Below are positions 17,348-24,624 of a DNA stretch of 64,000 nucleotides, in pieces. This DNA comes from JAKACA01 sp052143575. GTDB taxonomy: Bacteria; Actinomycetota; Acidimicrobiia; Acidimicrobiales; Bog-793. The notes under the pieces were generated by a model. That model saw nothing but the letters and a program-made list of their open reading frames with translations. It was not told the origin of the DNA and made no database searches. Numbering within the stretch: the stretch's first letter is position 1; every line of letters starts with the position of its first letter. Both the position numbers and the translations under genes were made by a program. Location: NCBI GenBank assembly GCA_052143575.1, contig JBKQSP010000014.1, positions 100,550 to 164,549 of the forward strand, written 5' to 3'.

Positions 17348-17974
17348 GTGGGTTTCTTGAGGGTATTCCGGTGGATTCGGCGCCTCGTCTATCTCGTCGT
17401 GGTCGTGGCCTTCGTCTACCTCGTCGTCAGCTCGGCCCAGGTCGTGCTCGCCTCCCGCTCCACCGTCAGCGCCGCGCAGGCGAAGCCGGCGGCGGCCATC
17501 GTCGTGATCGGGAGCGCCACCGGCCCCGGCCCGCTCTCGTCGGACCTCACGCTGCGCTGCCGGGAGGCGGTGGCGCTCTACCAGTCCGGGCGGGCTCGGC
17601 TCGTCATCACGACGGGGGCAAGCTCGAGCGCCGGCGCAGCCACGGAGGCCTCTGCAGCAGCTGCCTGCCTGCGGGCCAGGGGCGTCCACAACGTCACCCT
17701 CGTCCCTGTTTCGCCGATCCCCTCCCAGCTCAGCTCGATCGCCAAGCTCCTGCCCGCCTCAGACGGCGGGCGCGTGATCCTCGTCGCCGACCCGCTGCAG
17801 ACGAAATGGCTCACCGAGCTCGCGACGGCCGAGAAGCTCCATGCCCAAGTCGTCGCCGTGCCGGCGCCGAAGGGGAGCTTCTGGGGCGACATCGGCACGA
17901 TCTGGGGACAGGCGGTCGCTGTCGCCTTCGGCCGGCTCGTCGGCTATCAGAACACCGGCTGGATCGGGGGCTGA
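17348..17974 (+). CDS. DUF218 (ElyC/SanA/YdcF family) membrane protein
   Basis: About 208 residues. One N-terminal membrane helix (rich in V, L and Y, about residues 10-30) is followed by an extracytoplasmic DUF218 domain. That domain has A-A-I-V-V-I-G-S-A, a conserved R-C-R-E-A-V-A-L-Y, V-I-T-T-G-A-S-S and an E-A-S-A-A-A helix. E. coli members ElyC and SanA act in envelope integrity; the biochemical activity is unresolved. The GTG at 17348 has GGAGGG 11 bp upstream; a GTG at 17327 would add seven residues. It follows gltX by 74 bp and precedes tRNA-Gln. Confidence 0.78.
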   Translation: MGFLRVFRWIRRLVYLVVVVAFVYLVVSSAQVVLASRSTVSAAQAKPAAAIVVIGSATGPGPLSSDLTLRCREAVALYQSGRARLVITTGASSSAGAATEASAAAACLRARGVHNVTLVPVSPIPSQLSSIAKLLPASDGGRVILVADPLQTKWLTELATAEKLHAQVVAVPAPKGSFWGDIGTIWGQAVAVAFGRLVGYQNTGWIGG

Positions 17975-18061
17975 GCGCCGAGGGGGGTCATCGGCCTCCC
18001 CGCTGGACCGGTGGCCGGATCAGCGCCCCCTCGGGCAACTGTTAGCATTCTGCACGCCCAT

Positions 18062-18133
18062 TCGGGGGTGGTGTAATCGGCAACACGACAGGTTCTGGCC
18101 CTGTTATTAGGGGTTCGAGTCCTCTCCCCCGAG
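18062..18133 (+). tRNA. tRNA-Gln (CTG)
   Basis: A 72-base cloverleaf is visible. The acceptor stem TCGGGGG pairs with CCCCCGA, the discriminator is G, the anticodon stem acagg/cctgt encloses loop ttctggc with anticodon CTG, and the T-loop is gttcgagtc. CCA is not encoded. A strong hairpin follows immediately. Confidence 0.95.
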
Positions 18134-18143
18134 CTCTCGAATC

Positions 18144-18175
18144 GCCGGGACCACCGCCTCGCCGGTGGTCCCGGC
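18144..18175. terminator. Strong hairpin after tRNA-Gln
   Basis: A perfect 13-bp stem (GCCGGGACCACCG with CGGTGGTCCCGGC) and a 6-base loop lie 11 bp after the tRNA. It lacks a T-tract, as is common in high-GC actinobacteria. It likely ends the tRNA transcript. Confidence 0.7.
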
Positions 18176-18216
18176 ATCTCGGGAACGGCGGTGGCGTGCG
18201 GGCGAAAGGGGCGGTG

Positions 18217-18738
18217 ATGCGAGGACTTCGATGGCGAGCACGATTCGGCCGCGCGGGCGCGACTGCGCTGTGCCTCGTCGCCCTCGTCGCTCTCAGCAGC
18301 GCCTGCGGGCTCGCCAATGACGCCAGCAGCGCCGCCACCGGGCCGCTGCTGGCCCTGAAGGACAGCGACACCGTGGTGGAGACGAACCTGAAGACGGTCG
18401 TGACGGCGCTGCAGACGGGCGAGTCGGCCTCACAGAGCGGCATCGCCACGACCTCGGGCCCCTCCACGGGTTATGGCGACGTCAGCGTGAGCGACGCCAC
18501 CGGCCAGGCGACCGTGCTCGCCGGCTTCAACCAGCTCTCCAAGGACTGCCTCGGCGTCGTCTACATCACGACGGCGGCCTCGTCGGTGCTCGGCCAGTCA
18601 CAGCCGGGCACGTACTACTTCTGGGTGGTCAACACGACCTCGCCGGGATGCGACGCCGCCAGCTTCGCGGCGACGCCGTCGGCGCCCTCCGGCTGGCCGG
18701 CCGGTGACCCGTCCGGGACGGGATGGCCGCTCCCCTGA
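18217..18738 (+). CDS. Predicted lipoprotein of unknown function
   Basis: 173 residues with a basic N-terminus and a hydrophobic stretch ending in the lipobox L-S-S-A-C, so the mature protein would be lipid-anchored at Cys about residue 30. The mature part is rich in Ser, Thr, Ala and Gly, has two further cysteines (D-C-L-G-V-V-Y and G-C-D-A-A) that could pair, and ends G-W-P-L-P. I do not recognise a family. The ATG at 18217 has an AAGGGG sequence 5 bp upstream; a GTG at 18196 is the alternative. It lies between tRNA-Gln and hisS. Confidence 0.7.
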   Translation: MRGLRWRARFGRAGATALCLVALVALSSACGLANDASSAATGPLLALKDSDTVVETNLKTVVTALQTGESASQSGIATTSGPSTGYGDVSVSDATGQATVLAGFNQLSKDCLGVVYITTAASSVLGQSQPGTYYFWVVNTTSPGCDAASFAATPSAPSGWPAGDPSGTGWPLP

Positions 18739-18782
18739 CCCTAAGGTCGTAGGCCGGAGCCCATCACGAGGAGTTGACGGCA

Positions 18783-20051
18783 ATGGACAACGGCCCACCG
18801 CGGGGCACCCGCGACCTGCTCCCCGACGCCGTCGGGCGCCGGGAGGCGGTGATCGCCGAACTGGCGCGCACCTACGGCCGTTTCGGCTTCCGTCGCATCG
18901 AAACCCCCTCCATCGAGGACATCGGCCGCCTCTCCTGGGGCGAGGGTGGCGACAACGAGAAGCTCATCTACCGGATCCTGCGCCGCGGGCTCGACGCCGT
19001 CGTGCCAGCCGGCACCCCGCTCGGTGACCTCGTGGATCTGGGGCTCCGCTACGACTTGACGGTCCCGCTGACGCGTTTCTACGCCAACAATTCGGGCAAG
19101 CTCCCCTCCCCCTTCCGCTCGATGCAGATCGGCTCGGTCTGGCGGGCGGAGCGGCCGCAGAAGGGCCGCTATCGGCAATTCACCCAATGCGACATCGACA
19201 CGATCGGTGAGCCGAGCGTGCTGGCAGAGAGCGAGCTGCTCGAGGGCACGCTCGCCGCCCTCGGCGCCATCGGCATCGACCGCGTGACCGTACGGGTGAA
19301 CGACCGGCGGCTGCTGGCGGCCATCGCCGCAGAGGCGGGCGTCGCTGAGGAGGCCCTGGGATCGTTCTACGTCACGCTCGACAAGCTCGACAAGATCGGT
19401 TGGCAGGGCGTGAAGAGCGAACTGGCCGGGCGCGGCTACGACGAGATCGTCGGCGGGCGCTGCGAGGAGATCATCGGTCTGCTGGCGAGCGCCGAGACGC
19501 CCGTCGAGGCGGTCGACCGGGCGGCTGACCTCTTGCCGAGGCTGCCGGAGGCGGTTCCGGCGGACCTCGTGACGACGTTCGAGGCCCTCGAGCGCATCAT
19601 CTCGGCGGAGGCGGCAAGAGGGCACGATGCTCGCCTCGACGCCACCATCGTCCGGGGTATGGGCTACTACACGGGCCAGATCTTCGAGTTCGCACACCCG
19701 GACGCCCCGAGCTCCATCGCCGGCGGCGGTCGCTACGACGACCTCATCGGGCGCTCACTCGGCAAAGCGGTGCCGGCGTGCGGCATCTCCATCGGCTTCG
19801 ACCGCGTCGTCGAGATGGCGAGTTTCGCCACGCCCGATCTCGGCGTCGCCGTCCTCTACGGCGACGACGAACCGGCCACAGACGTGCTCGAGACGGCCCG
19901 CCGCCTTCGCTCCTCGGGCGGATCAGCCGCCCTCGTCGTGCGTCGCGGCCAGACGAGGCTGCAGCTGGAGGCCTTGAAGACGGAGGGCTACACGTCGTTC
20001 GTCGTCGTGGAGGCCGGTTCGGTGACCGAGGAACGACCCTTGCGGGACTGA
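18783..20051 (+). CDS. hisS: Histidyl-tRNA synthetase
   Basis: This 422-residue class II synthetase charges tRNA-His. It begins with the family's P-R-G-T-R-D-L-L-P. Motif 2 is V-W-R-A-E-R-P-Q-K-G-R-Y-R-Q-F-T-Q-C-D, the HisA signature is R-G-M-G-Y-Y-T-G, and the motif 3 region contains G-G-G-R-Y-D-D-L-I-G. The C-terminal anticodon-binding domain is short but present. The ATG at 18783 is preferred, with GAGGAG 9 bp upstream; a TTG at 18774 is also in frame. It converges with the alpha-mannosidase gene with only 12 bp between stops. Confidence 0.96.
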   Translation: MDNGPPRGTRDLLPDAVGRREAVIAELARTYGRFGFRRIETPSIEDIGRLSWGEGGDNEKLIYRILRRGLDAVVPAGTPLGDLVDLGLRYDLTVPLTRFYANNSGKLPSPFRSMQIGSVWRAERPQKGRYRQFTQCDIDTIGEPSVLAESELLEGTLAALGAIGIDRVTVRVNDRRLLAAIAAEAGVAEEALGSFYVTLDKLDKIGWQGVKSELAGRGYDEIVGGRCEEIIGLLASAETPVEAVDRAADLLPRLPEAVPADLVTTFEALERIISAEAARGHDARLDATIVRGMGYYTGQIFEFAHPDAPSSIAGGGRYDDLIGRSLGKAVPACGISIGFDRVVEMASFATPDLGVAVLYGDDEPATDVLETARRLRSSGGSAALVVRRGQTRLQLEALKTEGYTSFVVVEAGSVTEERPLRD

Positions 20052-20063
20052 GGCGGCGACTGC

Positions 20064-23000
20064 TCAGCCGCCGGCGCCGGTCCCACCGCTTGCCAGCTTG
20101 AGGGTCACGAGCTCGAAGGGGCGCAAGCCGAGCGCCACCTCGCCGCCCGCTCCCAGCTGCACGGCGGAGAGATCTCGCTCGAGGGAATCGGTTCGCCTCG
20201 CCGCCTCGATCGGGCCGAGGCCCCCTTCACCGAGACGCAGCGACAGCCGCCGGTGAGAGCCGGCAGGTTCGAAGAGGCGCACGACGACGCCGGCGCCGTC
20301 GTCTGCCTGCTTGATGCTCGAGACCATCGCCCCCTCCACCTCGACGATGGAGGCGCGCGCCGGCCGGTGAGTGCCCGGCGCGGCGGCGCGAGGGAGGGCG
20401 ACCGGGCGGAGCCGAAGGTTGAACGCCTCTGCCTCCTCGGTGACCGAGCCCGGGCGGGCCATCGACGACGCCAGCCCCTCGTGGGGCAGAAGGGCGTAGG
20501 AGAAACGGTGCGTGCCTCTGTCCGCTTCCGGATCCGGCCACGTCGGACCGCGGAGCAGCGACAACCGCATGACCGAGGCGCGCACGTCGTAGCCGTACTT
20601 GCAGTCGTTCAGGAGGGCGGCACCGCAGCCCGGCTCGCTCAGGTCCGCCCAGCGCTGCGCCGGCACCTCGAAGCGGGCGGCGTCCCAGGACGTGTTGGCG
20701 TGCGTCGGCCGCTGCAGGTACCCGAACTGCACCTCGTAGGTGGCAACGGGCGCCCGGATGGCAAGCGGGAAGGCCACCTTCAAGAAACGGTGGCGTTCTC
20801 CCCACTCGACCTCGGTGGAGAACTCCAGCCGCCTGGCGCCGGCGCTGAGGCGAATGTCCTGGCTGAGCCGCGAGTTCCCGAAGGCGTGTACGACGCGCAC
20901 GGCGACACGGGCGGGACCGTTCTCGACGACCTCGATCGACTCGGCGCCCCGCAGCTCGGTGGCGCGGGCGAAGGCGCCCTGGTCGACGTCCCAGGCATCG
21001 GCGTCGTTCGGGAGGTCGTGATGCAGCTGAAAGACGTTGCCCTCTTCCCCGGCGGCGACGAGCTGCCTGCCGGTCGTGAGGTCGAGGAGGGAGGAGAGCG
21101 CTCCGTCCTGATCGAGGCGCGCCGAGAGGAACCCGTTCGTCAGCACGAAGGCACTCCCGTCAGTCACGACGGCGGCCGCCTCGACGCCGGGCGCGGCGGC
21201 TCCTGGCGCCAGGGCGTAACGTGCCCAACCGCATCCTGGCACAGAGGCGACAAAACCCAGCTTGCCGTCAGCCAGCTCCTGCACAGGCACGGCCGTGCCC
21301 CCGGCGTCGCGCGCCACGAGGGCGCCCCCGGGCAGCTCAGCGCCAAGGGCGGAAGGCTCCAGCTCGACGAGCTCGCTCCGGGCGTGCGACCCGGCGTTGA
21401 AGACGACGACGCCGGCGCCGGCATCGGCGGCCTCGATGCCGGCAGCGATCGCCCCGCAGGCTCGTTCGATGACGTCGTCGGCGATGAGGCGGACGGTGGC
21501 GTAGTCCGCCTGCGAGTCCTCGTGCACCCAGTGGATGCTGGATCCCGGCAGCATGTCGTGGAACTGGTGAAGGAGCACGAGGCGCCACGCCCGCTCCAGC
21601 TCGCCGTACGGGTACTCGCCGGTCAGGCCGGCGACCGCCCACATCTCCGCCTCCCGCAGGAGATCCTCCGAGCGGCGGTTGCCGAGCTTCACCTCTGCCT
21701 GTGTCGTTTGGACGCCGCGGTGCTTCTCGAGGTAGAGCTCGCCGACCCATACCGGCAGGCCGCCGCCACCAGGCGAATGGGCCGTGGCGACCGTGCCTGG
21801 ACGAGCCGTCGCGAGGGCTTCGTCGGCAGCTCGTGCCTCGGCTTCGACCGCTCGGAAGAAGCCCGCCGCCGTCCCGAGCTCGACACGCGGCAACGGATCG
21901 AGGTCCTTGACGCGCTCGTAGGACTCGAGCATCGACCGCGTCGGCCCGCCCCCGCCGTCGCCGTAGCCGTAGGCATAGAGGGAGCGAGCGGAGAGGCCGT
22001 GCTGGGCGAAGTCGCGCTGGCCCTTCAACAACTGGGCGATGTGGAACTCGCCGTTGTAGGTGTCCGTCGGTGGGCAGTGGGCGAGCACGCGGGAGCCGTC
22101 GATCCCCTCCCACCAGAAGGTGTGGTGAGGGAAGCGGTCGATCTCGTTCCAAGAGAGCTTCTGGGTGAGGAAGAAGCGGACGCCGGCCGACTGCAGGATC
22201 TGGGGCAGGTTGCCCGAGTAGCCGAAGGCGTCGGGCAGCCAGCAGTCCTGTGTCTCGATGCCGTAGTGCTCGAGGAAGAAGCGCTTCCCGAACACGAGCT
22301 GGCGCACGAGCGACTCGCCCGAGGGCAGGTTCGTGTCGGGCTCGACCCACATGGAGCCCACCGGCTCGAACTGGCCGGCGGCGGCCTTCTCCTTCATCTC
22401 CTCGAACAGGCTCGGGTACTGCTCGGCCATCCAAGCGTGCTGCTGGGCCTGCGAGCACACAAAGACGTAGTCGGGCCATTCCTCCATGAGCCGGATGGCC
22501 GAGGAGAAGGTTCGGGCGCACTTGCGGCGGGTCTCCCGGATGGGCCACAGCCAGGCGGAGTCGATGTGGGCATGCCCGACGGCGGTGGCGACATGCGACC
22601 GGGCGGCGCCCGGCGACTGCAGCAAGGGCGCCCACGTGGCGTGCTGGGCAAGGAGGGAGCCACGCACGTCGCCGAGGTCGAGGGCGAGGGCGACCTTGTC
22701 GAGCGTGCGCACGATCTCGATGGCGCGGTGGTCGGCGGCGCCGAGGGCCTCGGTCAGCTCGGCGAGAACGCGCAGGTCGTTCCAGGCCGATTCGAGCTGG
22801 CGGTCAGACACGGCCAGCTCGGCGCGCTCGAGGCGGTAGAGGGGGGCGCCTTCGTAGTCGGGGAGCAGGAGGGGCCATTCGATCCCACCCCACGGCACAT
22901 ATGGGTTGGCGGCCGCTTCGAGGTGGAGCTCGACGAGCTCACCCCCGAGGGCCGGTGCGGCAACCGTGATCTCGTTGTGGCGGGGGTTGATGCCCTGCAG

Positions 23001-23336
23001 CGGGCGTTCTCCGTCCCACAGGAGGCCCTCGCCTCCGAAGCCCACCATGCCGTTGTAGCCGAGCCCGATGCGGGCGACGACGTGCCCGCCCGCCCAGGCG
23101 TCGGGGACGGAGCCGGAGAGACGGAACCACGCCGTCGACCACGCCCCGCCCCAGGCCTGCCCGATGCTGAAGGGCCGGAAGTCACGGGCGTAGGCCTCCG
23201 CCGCCTCGATCGGCTCGCCGGCAACGAAATGCGCGCTGACCTCGAGCGGCGTCGTCATCGGATAGAGGAGAGGAAAGACGACCTCTCGGATCAGTCGCCG
23301 GATGCGCTGGCGCTGGATGTCGGTTTCGCTGCCCAC
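20064..23336 (-). CDS. Alpha-mannosidase, glycoside hydrolase family 38
   Basis: About 1090 residues. The catalytic domain shows the GH38 zinc-site motif H-A-H-I-D-S-A-W-L-W-P (His and Asp ligands), the nucleophile region L-P-D-A-F-G-Y-S-G-N and a later Q-F-H-D-M-L-P-G-S-S-I-H-W, with the usual C-terminal beta domains. It would remove alpha-linked mannose in the cytoplasm, since no signal peptide is seen. The GTG at 23336 has GGAGGAGG 5 bp upstream; the open frame beyond it overlaps the preceding gene in another frame. It sits 43 bp downstream of the ferritin-like VioB-C gene on the same strand, so it may be the last gene of the RiPP-like operon or simply a neighbour. If linked, it could act on a glycosylated product or precursor. 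Confidence 0.92.
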   Translation of the reverse strand: MGSETDIQRQRIRRLIREVVFPLLYPMTTPLEVSAHFVAGEPIEAAEAYARDFRPFSIGQAWGGAWSTAWFRLSGSVPDAWAGGHVVARIGLGYNGMVGFGGEGLLWDGERPLQGINPRHNEITVAAPALGGELVELHLEAAANPYVPWGGIEWPLLLPDYEGAPLYRLERAELAVSDRQLESAWNDLRVLAELTEALGAADHRAIEIVRTLDKVALALDLGDVRGSLLAQHATWAPLLQSPGAARSHVATAVGHAHIDSAWLWPIRETRRKCARTFSSAIRLMEEWPDYVFVCSQAQQHAWMAEQYPSLFEEMKEKAAAGQFEPVGSMWVEPDTNLPSGESLVRQLVFGKRFFLEHYGIETQDCWLPDAFGYSGNLPQILQSAGVRFFLTQKLSWNEIDRFPHHTFWWEGIDGSRVLAHCPPTDTYNGEFHIAQLLKGQRDFAQHGLSARSLYAYGYGDGGGGPTRSMLESYERVKDLDPLPRVELGTAAGFFRAVEAEARAADEALATARPGTVATAHSPGGGGLPVWVGELYLEKHRGVQTTQAEVKLGNRRSEDLLREAEMWAVAGLTGEYPYGELERAWRLVLLHQFHDMLPGSSIHWVHEDSQADYATVRLIADDVIERACGAIAAGIEAADAGAGVVVFNAGSHARSELVELEPSALGAELPGGALVARDAGGTAVPVQELADGKLGFVASVPGCGWARYALAPGAAAPGVEAAAVVTDGSAFVLTNGFLSARLDQDGALSSLLDLTTGRQLVAAGEEGNVFQLHHDLPNDADAWDVDQGAFARATELRGAESIEVVENGPARVAVRVVHAFGNSRLSQDIRLSAGARRLEFSTEVEWGERHRFLKVAFPLAIRAPVATYEVQFGYLQRPTHANTSWDAARFEVPAQRWADLSEPGCGAALLNDCKYGYDVRASVMRLSLLRGPTWPDPEADRGTHRFSYALLPHEGLASSMARPGSVTEEAEAFNLRLRPVALPRAAAPGTHRPARASIVEVEGAMVSSIKQADDGAGVVVRLFEPAGSHRRLSLRLGEGGLGPIEAARRTDSLERDLSAVQLGAGGEVALGLRPFELVTLKLASGGTGAGG

Positions 23337-23379
23337 CGGGCCTCCTCCCTGGCTGTGCGAGATGATGGCACGGACCGTG

Positions 23380-24624
23380 TCAGGAGGCCGGTGAGGCCAG
23401 CGCCGCCGCCACGGTGGCGAGCAGCCCGACGTCGTAGCCGGCCGGCAGCAGCCCGTCCTTGCCGAGTGCGGTCGCCTGGGTCTGCGCCTCGGCGACGAGA
23501 TGCCCGAGATAGATCCGCCTGTCGCGCTCCCCTCGCCCGAGCACGTAACCCGGCCCGAGCGGATCGAACGGCAGCACGTAGCCGCGCTCGGCCACAGCGA
23601 CGCCGAGGGCGAGGAGGCCGAGGGCCATGACGTCGACGGCGTGGTAGCCGAGGCCCTGCTCGCTGTCTCGGTAACGGGCGTCGAGGAGGGCGAGAACGAT
23701 CCAGTAGTGGAGATCGGCGAGCCAGGCGAGCCGGCGGGTGGCCGCGTCGGCGATCGTCGTGCTGTCGCCCGGGTAGGCGGTGCCTCCCTGCAGGTCGAAG
23801 GCCGGGTAGTCCGGGTTGCCCGGCAGCCAGATGGTTCGGTCGCCGCCAAAGGCGGTTCCCGTGAACATGGCGCGGAAGAAGCCGTAGTGCCCCACCTCGC
23901 CCTCCTCGGCGATCCATCGCATCTGCTGCAGGTGCGTCGCCCAGGGCAGATCGGCCCGCAGCCCGGCCGGAGGCGTGGCGGAGACCGCCGTCGCCAGCGC
24001 CAGGATCTGGTGGTAGAGACTCCCGACGTGGCTCCTCTCGCCGTCTCCCGGCCCGGGAAACGATGAGCCGGGTCGCTGCGAGAGAACGTCGCGCACCTCC
24101 TTCACGAGGGCGGCATCGGGATCGGTCTTGCCGGCGCAGTCCGCTGACAGGCTGAGGGCGCAGGCGTCGGCCTCCACCCACATGAAGGTGGCGACCGCAT
24201 AACGATCGAGGCCGAGGGCAGGAATTTGGAACGGGTAGAGGTCGTCCACTTCGGGGAAGGGGTGCGGCAGCAGGCACGGGCTGGCGCCGAGGGCAACGAG
24301 AAAGCGGTTCACCCCGTCGAGGTGCTGCATCTCCTCGATGGCGACGTCGAGCATGGAGTAGGGGCCGTCGAGAGCAGCCGTCCCAGGAGGAGCCTCCGGG
24401 TTGCGCTCCAGGTAGTCGAGCGGCCCGAGCGTCCCCCGCACCGTCTCGTAGCGCGGCTTGATCGAGATCAGGCACCGCAGATCGGCGAGCAGGAGCGTGT
24501 GCTCGAGCTGGGCCGCCTCGGTCAGAAGGCGCACGAGCTCGAGGTAGGGATCGGAGAAGGCCGGTTCGATGGCTACCGCCGGCGGCTCGCTCTCGCCCAT
24601 CGTGCGGTAGAGGCGGATGCTCAT
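23380..24624 (-). CDS. Ferritin-like protein, VioB C-terminal-domain homologue
   Basis: This 414-residue protein matches the ferritin-like iminophenylpyruvate-dimer-synthase domain at the C-terminus of VioB/StaD/RebD. Those enzymes couple two tryptophan-derived imines during violacein or bisindole synthesis. Putative metal-binding motifs are E-E-M-Q-H (ExxH, Glu98/His101) with an earlier Glu in A-Q-L-E-H, and a second ExxH in E-G-E-V-G-H. It overlaps the N-domain gene by four bases (ATGA at 24621-24624), so two halves of one VioB-like protein are made together. The metal and substrate are unknown. No VioA-type amino-acid oxidase is nearby, so free tryptophan imine is not an obvious substrate. 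Confidence 0.78.
   Translation of the reverse strand: MSIRLYRTMGESEPPAVAIEPAFSDPYLELVRLLTEAAQLEHTLLLADLRCLISIKPRYETVRGTLGPLDYLERNPEAPPGTAALDGPYSMLDVAIEEMQHLDGVNRFLVALGASPCLLPHPFPEVDDLYPFQIPALGLDRYAVATFMWVEADACALSLSADCAGKTDPDAALVKEVRDVLSQRPGSSFPGPGDGERSHVGSLYHQILALATAVSATPPAGLRADLPWATHLQQMRWIAEEGEVGHYGFFRAMFTGTAFGGDRTIWLPGNPDYPAFDLQGGTAYPGDSTTIADAATRRLAWLADLHYWIVLALLDARYRDSEQGLGYHAVDVMALGLLALGVAVAERGYVLPFDPLGPGYVLGRGERDRRIYLGHLVAEAQTQATALGKDGLLPAGYDVGLLATVAAALASPAS

Noticed and set aside
20253..23630. Very long plus-strand open frame opposite the alpha-mannosidase (and similar ones opposite pntB and the relaxase)
   Set aside because: High GC at third positions opens antisense frames. These have biased composition and no recognisable domains, while the opposite strands encode complete known families.
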